Assembly (NCBI GenBank): GCA_963576475.1
Contig: OY754964.1
Span: 8,967,986-9,031,985, forward strand
Direction: 5' to 3'
From: Molanna angustata
Taxonomy: Eukaryota > Arthropoda > Insecta > Trichoptera > Molannidae
DNA length: 64,000 nt
Shown: positions 46,010 to 58,652 of the stretch, one piece after another
Layout of the letters: each line of letters begins with the position of its first letter
Numbering within the stretch: the first letter of the stretch is position 1
The notes under the pieces: generated by a model
Database searches by the model: none
Seen by the model: only the letters and a program-made list of their open reading frames with translations
What the model was told of the DNA's origin: nothing
Translations under genes and position numbers: made by a program

Positions 46010-46243
46010 TTTATTTTTTTATTTTATTTACCTTCTCGGGCAACTAAGAGGCACTACGTCAAATAATTATTTAACACGTACCCAATAACAAGTTGCCACA
46101 TTCTGGAGACTTACGATATTTATCGTCTCACAGATCCAGACTGAATACACAATTAAAAACTGTGTCTCCACCGGGAATCGAACCCGGGACTCTTGGATCA
46201 GCAGTCAGATCCCTAACCAACTGAACCACGAGGGCCGACATGA
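46010..46243 (-). mobile_element. Family D SINE, best full-length copy
   Basis: On the minus strand: TCGGCCCTCGTGGTTCAGTT (head), CCCGGGTTCGATTCCCGGTG (B box in a perfect T-arm stem), GAGACACAGTTTTTAATTGT, TCTGGATCTGTGAGACGATA, CAACTTGTTATTGGGTACGT, TAGTTGCCCGAGAAGG, then a TAAAATAAA tail. The tRNA-like part lacks a closing acceptor stem, so it is a SINE rather than a tRNA gene. Confidence 0.85.
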
Positions 46244-47284
46244 AAAAATACATACTTTGCAGGATAGTATTATTACCAAAATCTTTTAGTTACAGTGTTA
46301 ATTTGTATATACAACGATATAATATTACCACTTTTAAAAATAAAGAAACATGTGCCTATTTAATACCTGTTTTCGTGCTATAGACTTATAATTTATTTGT
46401 GTACGAATATAAAGTCCAAAAAAAATCTAGGATTATTTTAAAAAATTGTATGAAACACTACAAAAATAAGTGCTCAGTTAAGAAAACTAAGAAAATAAAG
46501 GGAGTCTTGTTAAATTTTCAAAAAAATCTGAAAAAACCTAAGAATTTATTCGTCACACCGTGCTTTATCAAAAAATACTTCAATTTGTAATGATCCCTTC
46601 TGAAACTTCACTTGGATGTTGAATAAGGTTTTGTTAAAAAAATCAAAGATACACAATAATTGTCTGTTTGTAGGTAAATAGTTTCAATACAAACAATGAA
46701 GGTTTAAATGCAGAAAGTACAAGATGAATTAATTGTACACAGATCAATAAGTAATAAATTCATTTTTTGTTACTAAATATGTTATTGTACAAAGAGTATT
46801 AAACATTGATGCTGTATGCGATTGTAGATAATTTAATTTATCATTATGTCATATCGTATGACATAAACGTTTTAATTATTTTCCTTGTTATGACATTGAA
46901 GGTTCATAGAAATAATATATTAAATAATTATGAACAGCTGACAATGTTTAGAATGCAAGTATATAATAATAATATGTTCAGAAGACGGTTTAGTAAAACC
47001 TTATTCGTAATCCGCATTACCATGAATCCGCGTTCCTTGTCTGCAATATGAATGACAAGCTGTTCTAGCAGAACCGGATCCACGATAGGTTCAAATAGTA
47101 CAGTTGCGCTAGGGGCGAAAATACCTGGGGCGCCATATATAAAAAAAATGATACCGTAAATCAAAAAAGATAAATATTACCTATTAAAAAAAATAAAATT
47201 TAAAATAAATAGATATCTCGCTTGGATTTGAATTCATATAAAAAACTATAAAAAAAATAGTATAATGACTTTTACTGTATTGTT

Positions 47285-47450
47285 TCTCGCGTAGCTGTCA
47301 GGTAAAAAACTAATATATTTATTTATAAATCACAAATTTGAGTTACCACATTATGGAGAATATGTAATTCGTATCACTAAAAACAATATTAAAAACTGTC
47401 TCTCCAACAAATCGAATCCGGATTCATTGTTTCGAGAGTACCTAAGATTT
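47285..47450 (-). mobile_element. Family D SINE, strongly diverged
   Basis: CTCGCGTAGCTGTCAGG, GTTACCACATTATGGAG, AAAAACTGTCTCTCCAACAA and ATCGAATCCGGAT keep the family order. Older than the other copies. Confidence 0.45.
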
Positions 47451-47605
47451 ATACGTGAAGCGAAAAAATCGAAAGATTTTTAAGCGATTTGCGCACACGG
47501 AGAAGTGTGAGATTTCGCCTAGTTAAAGTTACATGGAGTACAGAAAGCTGAATATAAAATGCAAAACATGTTAAATTAAACATGTTACAAATATATTAAA
47601 TTAAT

Positions 47606-47775
47606 GTCGATGGCAGAGCGGTAAGCGCGCTGGGCAAGTAATCCAGTGGTTGCGAGTTCGAATCCGGCCTCGAACGATTTCGTTCACCTATAACACAAGC
47701 ATTTATGCTTAATTTATGGAATGTAGGAAGATGTATATGTATTTCTTTAACAAGGACATATTTATTTAAAAAAAA
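47606..47775 (+). mobile_element. tRNA-headed SINE, full length (family C)
   Basis: GTCGATGGCAGAGCGGTAAG (A box), GGTTGCGAGTTCGAATCCGG (B box), CGATTTCGTTCACCTATAAC, GGAAGATGTATATGTATTTC and AACAAGGACATATTTATT. The only long-form plus-strand copy. Confidence 0.8.
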
Positions 47776-48621
47776 TATACATAAATTCAAGTACAGAACA
47801 TGTTAATGAAAGATACATAGTATATACACCTAAACAATATAAATGGTACTTAAAAAAATTACAATTATTTTGCGCACTTTTCAATCTTTTGATTGCGATG
47901 GCTTCAATTATTATGGCTACAATTATTTTTTTAAAAAATATTGCAATACACAACTCTGTACCCCTTGATCAATACTTACATCAATACTATGATGTTAATA
48001 TAATACATAGATCCGGTTGAAAGACTTTGCAAACTTAATTTTTTCATGAATTTCTGTCAAATTTTGACGTCTGTGTGATCACAATACTAGGGCCTTACAA
48101 ATCGTCCTAATAATTAGAATATAATTTGTAACACTGTTAATCTGGTTTGATTTTATACATGTGAATATATTTCTTGCCAATAATATGATTGTTTTTAAAT
48201 GAAAAGGAGGTCACTTTAAAAATTAAGTCAGTCGGGTGACAAAAACTGTATAAACCGAAAACGGCACTGGTATCTAGATATTAAATTATTGTATACATAA
48301 ATAAATGATCCTGAATCATTAGAATTGTTTTTATATAATTAATCGGTAGCACATGGAGTAGTTTGTTTTACATAATGAAGCATTACATTATCCTGTCAGA
48401 AATAGGTTAATGTGACAACAAGAAAAAATATATTTCATAAATGGCCTCGACAAAACGGCTTTCGTAAAAATAACACCGTTAAAAATGTTTTATAATTTAA
48501 ATTTGACTATTAATAATAAATATGGCGATTGGGTACCGTGGACTAAGTAGAGTTCTATAAGAATCAATGTAAATGTGTCATTAAATGAATTACAAGTTAA
48601 GAGGCTATAGTAGACTATATA

Positions 48622-49072
48622 GTATATTTTGAAAATAATTTCTCTAATACCCACAAAAGATACGTCTTTAAAATAAAGGACAGTTTTTATTTACATCTTA
48701 ATTCTATTGTATGATTTTGAAATTTGAATTTATTTAATATTTTTCTTGTAAAATAAGTTTTAATAAAACCCTTTTTTATTTTTTTACTGTACGTAACTAA
48801 AAAACTACAAGGTCTATGAGGTAGATTTTTATTTCAATCGAAAGAGAATATGAAAATCTACCGGTTGAGTTTTTTATTATTATAATATTTTAATTACTAT
48901 TCTTGCTATTTAGCAAAAACCTCTAAATTTTACCATATTTTCACGAAAAAGTGTTGTATGTCACAGATTAGGTGATATGCAATATTTATTCGAGTCTCAT
49001 ACAATAGAAGGTAATTTAGTGTACATTTTTGTGTACATCCGTATACCCAGGGTATACAAAAGCCTTAAGGAT
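48622..49072 (+). repeat. 430-bp dispersed repeat G, copy 2
   Basis: Collinear with 12937-13380: GATACGTCTTTAAAATAAAG, ACTACAAGGTCTATGAGGTA, GAAAGAGAATATGAAAATCT, ACCGGTTGAGTTTTTTATTA, CACAGATTAGGTGATATGCA and TAGAAGGTAATTTAGTG. A 76-codon plus frame overlapping its end is not shared with copy 1. Confidence 0.75.
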
Positions 49073-50250
49073 CGCCTGTCGACATTGTGCCTAGAAAGCA
49101 TCCTTCAATATATTAGACATCTTAACATAAATATCCTCGAAAGGTTCATCGCAATTAAATACACGAAGGATAGACGATCCAGAGGTGTACCATTAGCGAG
49201 CGATTAAGTGTAGTGTAGTTTTTAACGAATATTTTTCTCACAGACTATTTTATCGGTATCAATCGCTTAATATTATGTTTTTGAATAGCAGAGATACAAA
49301 AGTTTTGTAACAGGACAGAAACTTATAAAGCATGCCGGACACCAGGCAATATTTCATGTCATAAAACAGGTTCACCTAGTTGAACGTCCAATGAGACAAT
49401 ACAAAAATTAATGCAGCGTAAAAATAATGGAAAAAAATTATTTAAACACTCTTAATTGTTACCTATCATTACATTTGCGATAAATATGATAATAAGTGTA
49501 ATTTTGAATTTATTTTGTTTTTGTCATAGGCACTTAACGCTGTAATTTGTATAATGTCACTATCTATACTTCATGCTTGACACTACATACAGCTACTAGA
49601 CGCGCGATATCACTTTTATATTTATTTAAATACATATTAGACTTTAGAATAACATACAATTTCACATGTTATCAAAATATTTTTTTTTTCTTTCTTTATT
49701 CAAGCTAGAAGCTTGTGTTTAGGAAAACATCAACTCTTTGATTACACAATAAATTAAATTCACAAATAATCTATAAAACAAAACACATAAATAAAAAACA
49801 AATTAAATAACAACTTTAAATAAAATACACAGATTTTAAAGCAACACAAAATGAATAAAAAAATATACATTTCAAATCTGAGAAAAACCATCATCAAAAT
49901 TTTAATAAAAAAAAAAATATTATGTAGTAGAATGCACATATAAAAATGAACCGCAACTCGCCAATTTCATGGAATGGAATGGAATATTTGGGAGAGTGTT
50001 TCAAATTCTTTTGAGTTTCTTTTTAAAGCTCTGTTATATAATGTTTTTCGTGTCAATCTTATCAGTTAATGGATTAAAACTATGGTTTATATTCGTAATA
50101 ATTTTACAAAAAAGGAATTTATATCATTGTATAATTAAAAAGACATTGCTTGAAAAATGCAGTCAATTCAAAGTGTTTCGTAAAAACTTCGTTGTAATTG
50201 TAAAACAAATGATTTTTTTACAAGTTTAAGAATTCATAAGTGTAAGAAAC
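49073..50250. other. AT-rich stretch, nothing firm
   Basis: A T-run followed by TTCTTTCTTTATTCAAGCTA at 49679-49707 may be the inverted poly(A) end of a retroposon. No protein motif seen. Confidence 0.35.
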
Positions 50251-50398
50251 AGAGGAGAAATTTAATTAAATTCATTTCTCATGCAAATATTGCTTAACTG
50301 GGCTGGAAACACTGGTTAGTTGGAAGAGATTGCCATACGGCAATAAACTCGCCACTTGCGCAGGGTGCAAGGAAGTGTTCATAATTATTATTATTGTT
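50251..50398 (+). mobile_element. SINE body and tail (family B), head truncated
   Basis: AGAGGAGAAATTTAATTAAA, ATGCAAATATTGCTTAACTG, GGCTGGAAACACTGGTTAGT, TGGAAGAGATTGCCATACGG and CGCAGGGTGCAAGGAAGTGT, ending in (ATT)n. Closest to 7200-7396. Confidence 0.7.
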
Positions 50399-51524
50399 AA
50401 TAATTCAATAAATCAAGCCTTGTTATTCATATTGCAAAATACATGTAAATTTCACGAAACATACAAATCCTAGAATGGTCGGCTGTCAACCAATGGTATT
50501 GGTATAATCGAATCAATTTCATATTCCCTGAAAATGACTTCGTAGGTACCTACTATTTCTTCGGACATTCCAAATGAGATGGAATATTTCTCCGTGTGAG
50601 GGTAGCTTTATGGTAATATAACAATATCACGTTTTATCGGTCAATCAATAAACAAGACACAAGATTGACAACAAAAAATAAAACGAATCTGTTTGCTTCC
50701 GTGATCTTTTTGCTCACGTTTGGTGTTCTTTGGAACAAATTACAAATATAAAATATATCGTAAAACATTATATATATATATACATAGTACCTACAATACG
50801 TTAAAATATAATCACTCGATTGTACAGGATGTCCCATTTGAAAACGTTATAATATATTTTCAAAGAATTTATCTACCGGCAAAATGAACTTGATTTACAG
50901 AATGTCCTTTTAGAAACCGCTTCATTAATTTACGAAGAATTTTATAACACCCAATGAATATTCACTTGATCATAAAGGGTTTCATATTTTTATTATATAT
51001 ATTAAGATTTCATCTATCTACAAAACATGATTACTTATACATACTTGTGGATTGTTTTACCTTACAATTCCAGTTTGTACAATGTTGCCCTTTACTTCTT
51101 GTTCCTTGTTCAACGTCCGATGTTACCCTTTGTTGTTTAATTGTAGATCGTTTTACGTTACACTTCTAGTTTGTTCAATGTTTACCCTATACCTACTTCT
51201 AGCTTGGGATTCTGATAGCCGTCTAATGTTACCTCTATTTCCAGCTTCCTTCAAATTACAATGTAGATATCTATAGCTTTCTGTTTCGACCTAATTAATT
51301 ATTAATCAGTCTCTGTAGATACGGACGGAAGTTTTCTTTATATCCAGACCTCTCTTAAAGTTTCTATAAAGCGTGAATAAATTATATCCGTTCGTATTGA
51401 GCTGAGAAAAAAATATCCTACAAAGGAAGACGAGATGAATGTTAAATATACCATTCAAGGGAAAAATATTAGATTCTTATCTATTCTTATTTTTCTTTGC
51501 TTTGATTGTATTTTTTAAAGATAA
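50399..51524. other. AT-rich stretch, nothing identified
   Basis: A local imperfect direct repeat around 51050-51190 (GATTGTTTTACCTTACAATT / GATCGTTTTACGTTACACTT, each followed by TTTGT and CAATGTT) generates short chance frames. No gene supported. Confidence 0.4.
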
Positions 51525-51610
51525 AGAAGAACAAAGAGTAGAGTTTGAAAGATGGAGACGTTAAAAATAAGAATAATGGTGGAGCGTGTATGAGACGGTG
51601 CATGGAAATT
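51525..51610 (+). mobile_element. RTE-like LINE 3' remnant (family E)
   Basis: GAAAGATGGAGACGTTAAAA then GAGCGTGTATGAGACGGTGC matches the segment at 29010-29060. Confidence 0.5.
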
Positions 51611-51639
51611 ACCTACTTAGCATATTAGTAGAGTAGAAT

Positions 51640-52065
51640 CTGCTTCGGTGACAATGACGAAAAAGTCCGCAGAGGTTCTGGACACCTTCGAGAGGAGGTT
51701 GCTGAATAGAATAGTGGGGCCCGTGAATCATGGCGAAGCCTGGAGAGTGCGCTAGAACGATAAGCTGTACAACATCTACATCTACATACAAGGCACCCAG
51801 AATATCTGTACATGCCAGACTGTACAGGCTAAGATGGACCGGACATGTCCAGAGAATGCCGTCATCACGGGCCCTAGGATCCTAGAAGGGCACCCAGGTG
51901 GAAAAAGGAGGGTCGGGAGACCAAGGCTACGGTGGGAAGACGAAGTTAGGAGGGATGCTGCCGAACTGCTCCAGGCAACAGATTGGAAGGCCGAGGCGGG
52001 AGACAGGAGAGGTTGGAGGCGAAGACTCATGGAGGCCAAGGCTCGATATGAGCCGTAGAGCCATC
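51640..52065 (+). pseudogene. RTE-like LINE C-terminus, GC-rich
   Basis: In broken frame: SAEVLDTFERRLLNRIVGPV, then NDKLYNIY. The frame 51834-52058 then gives GHPGGKRRVGRPRLRWEDEV, RRDAAELLQATDWKAEAGDR and RGWRRRLMEAKARYEP before the stop. This is the standard tail of RTE-like reverse transcriptases. A stop interrupts the R-YNNELY-type motif near 51752. The block is much GC-richer than its surroundings, which marks a relatively young insertion. Confidence 0.8.
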
Positions 52066-53160
52066 GAAGATGAAGAAAAAGAATCTGCCTCGGTACTCTT
52101 GGATTTTTTGGAGATAGAATTTTTAGTTTTTCGTCCTGGTTATCGATATCAAAAGTGAATGGAATATGGGAAGAAAAATAAAACAATCTAATGATCACAG
52201 AGTAGCCATAGCAAATTTAAATTAGTACTGCCTCAGTACAGACGTCTAGCGAGTCTAGCGATGTCTTGCGAGTCAGTAAAATTTCTTAATGTGTGAAAAA
52301 ATGTAAAATTGTAATTTGGTATAAATTAAAATGTTTTTTTTCCTTTGTAATATTTATAACTATTATTGATAATATATTATTCATTCATTCGTTCATTCAT
52401 TCATACTTGACCATACAGTGTGATTCTTTGGAAAACGTAAAATTAACAAATAGTTTTTAAACAAAAATATTATTTCTACTCCAAACTTAACTTTATTCAG
52501 ACAAAATTCATTATCATAATCAATTTTTAGCTGTACATCTTTTTTTCGTTTTCATTTGAAGATTATATCAAAGGTTATTCATTGTAAACTTATCTCGTAT
52601 AGTTGCCGGCAAATAACTTACAATTTTCGGCGTAGTAGGAGAACGGTTAGGTTAGGTAGGAGAATGGTTAGCAGACCTACTAACCTAGCAAAAAAAATAT
52701 ATACGCAGCCAATTACCGATAGTTATACCTATCGGTAGATACTCCCAAGACAAATGCAAGTGCTATGTGTAGAATTGACAGTTTATATTTTAATTTGAAC
52801 CTATCTATATTGTTCTAAGTCGAACCATTAAACCACCGATCCATATGATATAAATTGATACTTCAATATAATATTATATAATCTGTTCAGACGACAAAAT
52901 TGATTAAAGACATAAAAACTGGTCATTAATATCAAAGTTTGAGCAGTAAATTTTAACGAAGAGGCAAGACGGTCTGACAAAAACTAGATTAATGAAAGTA
53001 TTTTTTTGCACTCGAAGATTAAAACAACAAAAAAAAACAATGTTGTTTTCTCCATCAGAGACAATAATTTGCAAATCTATTGAGTAATCAATTTTAAAGT
53101 ATGATAATTTTATTTAATTACTTCCGACGGAATCACTTTCATTTTAAGACCGGACATCTT
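52066..53160. other. AT-rich stretch with small hairpins
   Basis: Contains (ATTC)n at 52378-52410 and a perfect 9-bp hairpin TACCGATAG...CTATCGGTA (52714-52737). GTTAGGTTAGG near 52649 is only two telomere-like units. No gene seen. Confidence 0.45.
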
Positions 53161-53655
<495 letters not shown>

Positions 53656-53744
53656 AAGAATATTATACCCAGTTACAATTTGTTCTTTGTACATAGTTAT
53701 TTTTATATTTCGCAATACCAACATGTATTTTTTTTTTCCATAAT

Positions 53745-54035
53745 TGTAACTCTCTTCTTCTTCTTCTTCAGCCTGTAGGTACTTTTCCATTCTTCGACAT
53801 AGGCCTCCCCTTTGATTCTCCACAACTCTCTGTCTTGGGCACACTGCATCCATCTCCCTCCGGCACATTTCTTGATGTCATCACACCACCTAGCCTGGGG
53901 TCTGCCGACACTTCTTCGGCTTGTCCTCGGTCGCCATTCTACGATGATTCTTTTTGGTCCATCGTGAATCCTGGCATCTGGCAATATGCCCAGCCCCGCT
54001 CCACTCAAGATCAGCGACCCTTTCTACTATAAACT
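53745..54035 (-). pseudogene. RTE-like LINE C-terminus with (AAG)n tail
   Basis: The minus strand encodes VEWRPRTSRRSVGRPQARWC, then DDIKKCAGGRWMQCAQDREL and WRIKGEAYVEEWKSTYRL, then runs into AAGAAGAAGAAGAAGAG. The GRPQARW-DDIKK...RWMQ.AQDR signature is typical of RTE-clade reverse transcriptase tails in Lepidoptera. 5' truncated near 54035. Confidence 0.85.
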
Positions 54036-55794
54036 TACTTTAGCAGGTAAAATTCATTCTGGAATAACCTTAAGTTATCATATCTCTACATGTTAATTGG
54101 GTAGTTTTAATTTTTATCCACATGGTCATTTATGATATTTAATAATAACATTTATTGAGACAAGAAGCTTACAAATAACTTTTTTCGTCTCAATAGGACC
54201 ATACTCAGCTGTTTTATTTCCTTAACCCTTCATCACTTCCACATCAATATGATGAGACCGTCGTTTGCATCATTGGTTTTAATTAATATCTTTGTATTTT
54301 TTTTTACATATATTCGTCTTTGTTATTTTGATTTATTTATTTTTTGTTCATATAATTTTATTACCTAATGCTCTCATTTTTATCTACTTATTGGATTTAT
54401 TATTGTTGTCGAATGGCAGATACGGTTAAAAATTCCAAAAAATTTTCGGCTGAATGAGGAACAGTCTACTAACCAAGCCAAAAACACAAAATTTGGATTT
54501 GCGCAGCTCACGTGTCCTTACCGATGTTTGGCGATAATTCTACATATATAATATGCAATGTACATTGTCACATGTATTTTATAATTATGAGAATATGTTA
54601 CATACTTCGACAACACTATTTTTAACATTTTATTGTTTTTTTTTTTTATTTTTTATTTCATTTTGTTGAATCACTTTTATGACAGCATTCGTGTGTTTAT
54701 TATTATTCGTACCAATGTATTTTAAATCAAACTCATAAAAATCGTTATGACAATAATTAAAATTATGGCAAGAATTATAATATATGATCTATTTGCTTGA
54801 GACATATAGATATTTAAATGATTATTTTTTTCATTTAAAGTCAAAGGTTATCCCAGCCCACACTCAATTAGTAAAAATACATATCACTTTTGAAATCAAT
54901 TAAAAATAAATAATAGAATGGCCCTGAAGAGATACATTTCGTACATAAACTATATGATGTTTGATATTATAAGGTATTTATGCAAATAACAAAGGAAATA
55001 TATTGACATTTAGATGTTAAATTTATGACTCTGCACATTGATACTTGTTTTTTTTCTGTAATTAACCGTACCTACACATGTTTTAGTGTTTTATTGACAA
55101 CGCAATATTATAATAATTTATAACGTGTAAAATATTTACCATCCGCATGCATAATTTTTATTTGAGAAAAAAAAAACTGTTGGTTTGCCATAAATAAATA
55201 AATAAATACCTCGATACAAACTTCACTGATTTCAAATATAACAGGCTTAAAGCAGACAATTTGATTAGCAATATTTTCATAAAATTAAGTTTTTGTAAAG
55301 CACGTTATTTGCAAAATTTCCCTTAGCTTCTTGAAAATATTATGTTTTGTTTCCACAATATTAATATTTCATTTTAGCCTCAAGTTCTCAGTGAATATTT
55401 TGTTGAAAGTTTATACCTACTTTTTTTCGGTTTGTATATGGGGACTGATAACTGCAGATCATTCATTGCAGAAATCAAATTAATATTGGTAATAAATATG
55501 TGATGAACGTATGTAGATATAAGTTAATTACAAAAAAAAACAGAAACTTTACAAATACTGCGCCAAAGCGTTTATGGAATCCCTTCCAATATTCAGAATC
55601 CCAGTAGGTACTTTTGAGCTTTGGGAGGGTTTGCTAGCAATATTTCAAAGTGTTTTACCTTTGATTATTCCTCTATTCAGAACTATGAACGATCTGTGTT
55701 CGGGTAGACATTTTGATGTATAACTTAACCTAACGCCCGATATTTTTATGTAGGTTTAACCTGCTTAAAATTTAGGTACATACCTATATAAAAA
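54036..55794. other. AT-rich stretch, nothing identified
   Basis: TTTATTGAGACAAG...CGTCTCAATAGGA at 54151-54199 faintly resembles MITE family A termini. No gene supported. Confidence 0.4.
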
Positions 55795-55830
55795 ATAATA
55801 ACAAACACTTCCTTGCGCCCTGCACAAGTC
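55795..55830 (-). mobile_element. Family B SINE tail scrap
   Basis: AAACACTTCCTTGCGCCCTG then CACAAG is the inverted tail seen at 7354-7372. Confidence 0.45.
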
Positions 55831-56040
55831 CACATTGGGGTCTTCGGTGACTGGTGCTCTGCGTTCATCCCAAAACAGATTGGCATGGAGGCGGGCCATA
55901 CGTGTGGCGACGAACTGCAGCCGCTATCCTCAGTAATGACGAAAAAGACGAATATATCACTGTCCATTATGGCTATTTGTTCCCTCCAATGTCTTCTTCT
56001 GGATCTACTCCACCGAACATTTTTTTCTCACAAAACGCAC
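55831..56040. other. GC-rich, coding-like patch of unknown origin
   Basis: GC content rises sharply here and both strands stay open for 70-80 codons. The plus strand gives GDWCSAFIPKQIGMEAGHTC and the minus strand ITEDSGCSSSPHVWPASMPI. I recognise neither. It may be a transposon or host gene fragment. Confidence 0.3.
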
Positions 56041-56866
56041 GCAATGGAATACCTAAATATGTAAAAATAAAAAAAAATAAAAAAAATATTTTAATGACCT
56101 ATATCTTTTGATGATTCTGGGTATTTTTTTTTAAATATACTAGACTCTTAATGCGTTCAATAAATGAATGGTTGAATTATTCCGAATCGGAATTTGATTA
56201 TTACGTTCGTTGCATTTTACATAGCTTTTATAAATAGTTCACAATTTGCGCATTGAACTTTATAGAAATTCTTTTTGAGTGTTTTATTCGGAAAACGTTT
56301 TATAAAAAAAACATTAAACAAATTATTTATTTCAGTTTTTCACGATTTCGTAGATCTTTTTTTGTTTGATATCAATGTATATTAATTTTTTATAAGACTT
56401 TCCCATTGATTAATTTATGTATTTTCATGGACAAACTCAAAACTAATATTATGCCTAGGTACCTATTTTTTGTGTATAAGAGCGCTAATTAATTCAGATT
56501 TTTTTTCTAAATTAATTAATTACTCTTCGACATTGGCACGATGTGTACCGACTTACAATAAATTTTATATGTGCAGTCTTAATATTAAATATCGAAAAAA
56601 TATAATATAACGAATGTCGATAAATCATTTTGCGTACCAGAAACATATTTATTGCGTTACGATACGTGTGATTTTGAACATAGGTATCTAAGCAAAATTT
56701 TAATAGTTTAGACTAACAACATTTTAAACTGTATTTCATAAATTATAATTAGGAATATTTATATGTTTCAATGAATATATCTCAAATATTCAAAATCTAG
56801 TCATGGACTTGGGATCATATACATACAACATAAATGCAACATAAATATGTACTTTTGTATTGTGTT

Positions 56867-56890
56867 AAAAGCACGTAATAACGTGCTTTT
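56867..56890. repeat. Small perfect hairpin
   Basis: AAAAGCACGT-AATA-ACGTGCTTTT, 10-bp arms with a 4-nt loop. It looks like a bacterial terminator but has no such meaning in a nuclear genome. Confidence 0.6.
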
Positions 56891-57049
56891 TAATTATAGA
56901 TATTAGTAAATTATATTGTGCCTTAGTAAATTTTTTTCGTTTTTATTTTTATAGTTTATTTCATATAAGCTGTTATATATAAATTTATATTAAAATATTT
57001 ATATAAATTAACATTTTCCAACAGTCAATTAGGTATACCTTTATAAATA

Positions 57050-57616
57050 TATAATTCTTCTGTACTTGTGTATGTCACTGAACTCTTCCTAAACGGCTGA
57101 ACCGATTTTAATGATTTTTTTTGTGTGAGTCCCTGAATTATTTAGATTCACAAAATGGAATATTAAACATTAATTTAATAAATTAAATTAAAAAAAAATT
57201 ATAACTATAAATTCCAATAGGTGGCGCTAATGTTTAGTTTTTTTCCATCTGACAACACTAAGAAATCTGTCGTTTGCGTCGTAGTTTGTTTTATTTTTAC
57301 ATTTAAAGTTATTTTCGCTCTGTTTCCGTATTATTCGTCTTTCAATTACTTGTGCATGGAATTTAAATTTCTGTTCACTGTTTCGTTATTATTCATATTT
57401 CGATTCGTTCGTTTCCGTCCAGACCATATATTGCTGTATTACAATTATATATGAAATGACAATCAATCTAACCTCAAAGTGTTTAGCGACTCATCGAACA
57501 AGAAATTGTAAGTATGCTCAGCGAATAACATCCACATGATTCTAATATATGTTAGGTACATATATTTTTAGTTTCACAAATAGTTACGGCAGAACAACGT
57601 TTGTCGGGTCCGCTAG
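57050..57616 (+). mobile_element. Helitron-like non-autonomous element
   Basis: The 5' part reads TCTGTACTTGTGTATGTCAC then CTCTTCCTAAACGGCTGAAC and CGATTTTAATGA. The 3' end reads GAACAACGTTTGTCGGGTCC then GCTAG (CTAG at 57613-57616) followed by T. From general knowledge of lepidopteran repeats, this pair of ends marks a common Helitron-like family ending in CTAG. There is no target duplication, as expected. The 77-codon frame inside (57221-57454) is not a helicase or Rep protein. The start is approximate. Confidence 0.55.
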
Positions 57617-58289
57617 TATAGTAAATTGTTATTTTTTTATATATTCGTGTAAAATGTTTTATATCTTCTATATATACTAATTTTTATCATAAAATTTTAT
57701 TATCAAGAAATTCGATTAGAATCCTCATGATTTTTCAGCATTGGTTGAATTTCAAAAAAATATTGTGAAGTTAACCTTAAGCAATCTGCTACAGTAAAAA
57801 CATATTTTTCGTATGGGTGCAATTTTCAAATAGCCAAGCGAAATGTATTACAGATCAAACATTTACAGGCATTCAGTTCAATAATACAGTGAGTCAATAT
57901 TTTTTTACGTTACAAATATTTTAATAGATATTCTTAAAAAAATAATTCAAGACAACTAACGGTCCTTATCCATTAGGCACCGAAAAAAGAACGGGCATGA
58001 TTGTATCAAATAAACTACAGATAAAATATACTCTATCGTCAACTGTTTCACAGCGCATTCTTAACGATTTAGGAAGCATTGCCAGAAGGGACCCTGGTAA
58101 CCTGAAAATGATCCAGAAGTAGCTCACTGATTCGATGGAGTGAACTAGTTTATCCTGTACAGTCTCTTCAATTACCGTAGCCTTTTTGACCAAGACCAAA
58201 CAACATACCATTCGACGAGCGATTGAGTCTATCCGACATCTTAAAATTAAGGAGGGAGAAGAAAAAAAGTAATGGTATATAATTGTGAT

Positions 58290-58652
58290 GACTCGATAAA
58301 ATCTTGTAAATTCTCCTTATTGCGAGTGTGGCCTAGATCTTGAAGATCTGGACAACGTATTCTTTGAATGCCCTATTAGAGATCGATACAGTTTATACCG
58401 ATCTTTTTGTGAAAAGATTAACGAAGTGCAGTTTCCACTAAAGATTCCACACCTTCTTGCAATAGCTTCCCCGATATCCTACAAAGAAATATTAAAATTC
58501 AATGAGAAAAACATGGTAGTTTTGTAGGCGTTGTTTGTCTTTTTTTAAACTGTTTTTTGTTTTTATTTATATAAAATTCTCAAATCGTCAAATGGCACAA
58601 ATCGACCGTAAATGGTCGTATTGCCTATATTAAAATAATAATAATAATAATT
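58290..58652 (+). pseudogene. LINE C-terminus with zinc-knuckle-like motif
   Basis: The plus strand encodes NSPYCECGLDLEDLDNVFFE then CPIRDRYSLYRSF and ends in EKNMVVL before a TAG at about 58526. It aligns with SPLCQCGDEDETIDHVFFNC in the LINE at 61490-62624, the Cys-Cys-His-Cys motif downstream of RNase H in I-superfamily LINEs, but here His is replaced by Asn. The 3' UTR is CAAATCGTCAAATGGCACAA, then GACCGTAAATGGTCGTATTG, ending in (AAT)n. Upstream sequence from 57960 may be more of the same element. Confidence 0.7.

Noticed and set aside
46105..46243. Possible tRNA gene (and similar at 27820, 30250, 37400, 47606)
   Set aside because: Good A/B boxes and T-arm, but acceptor stems do not close and the same sequence recurs with SINE bodies and tails.
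46928..47164. Minus-strand frame with GAPGIFAPSATVLFEPIVDP
   Set aside because: Locally protein-like, but no start context, splice sites or family recognised.
52649..52664. Insect-type telomere repeat (TTAGG)n
   Set aside because: Only about two units (GTTAGGTTAGGTAGG) within a small hairpin region.
56867..56890. Rho-independent terminator
   Set aside because: Stem plus T-run fits the shape, but the genome is eukaryotic and no transcript ends nearby.
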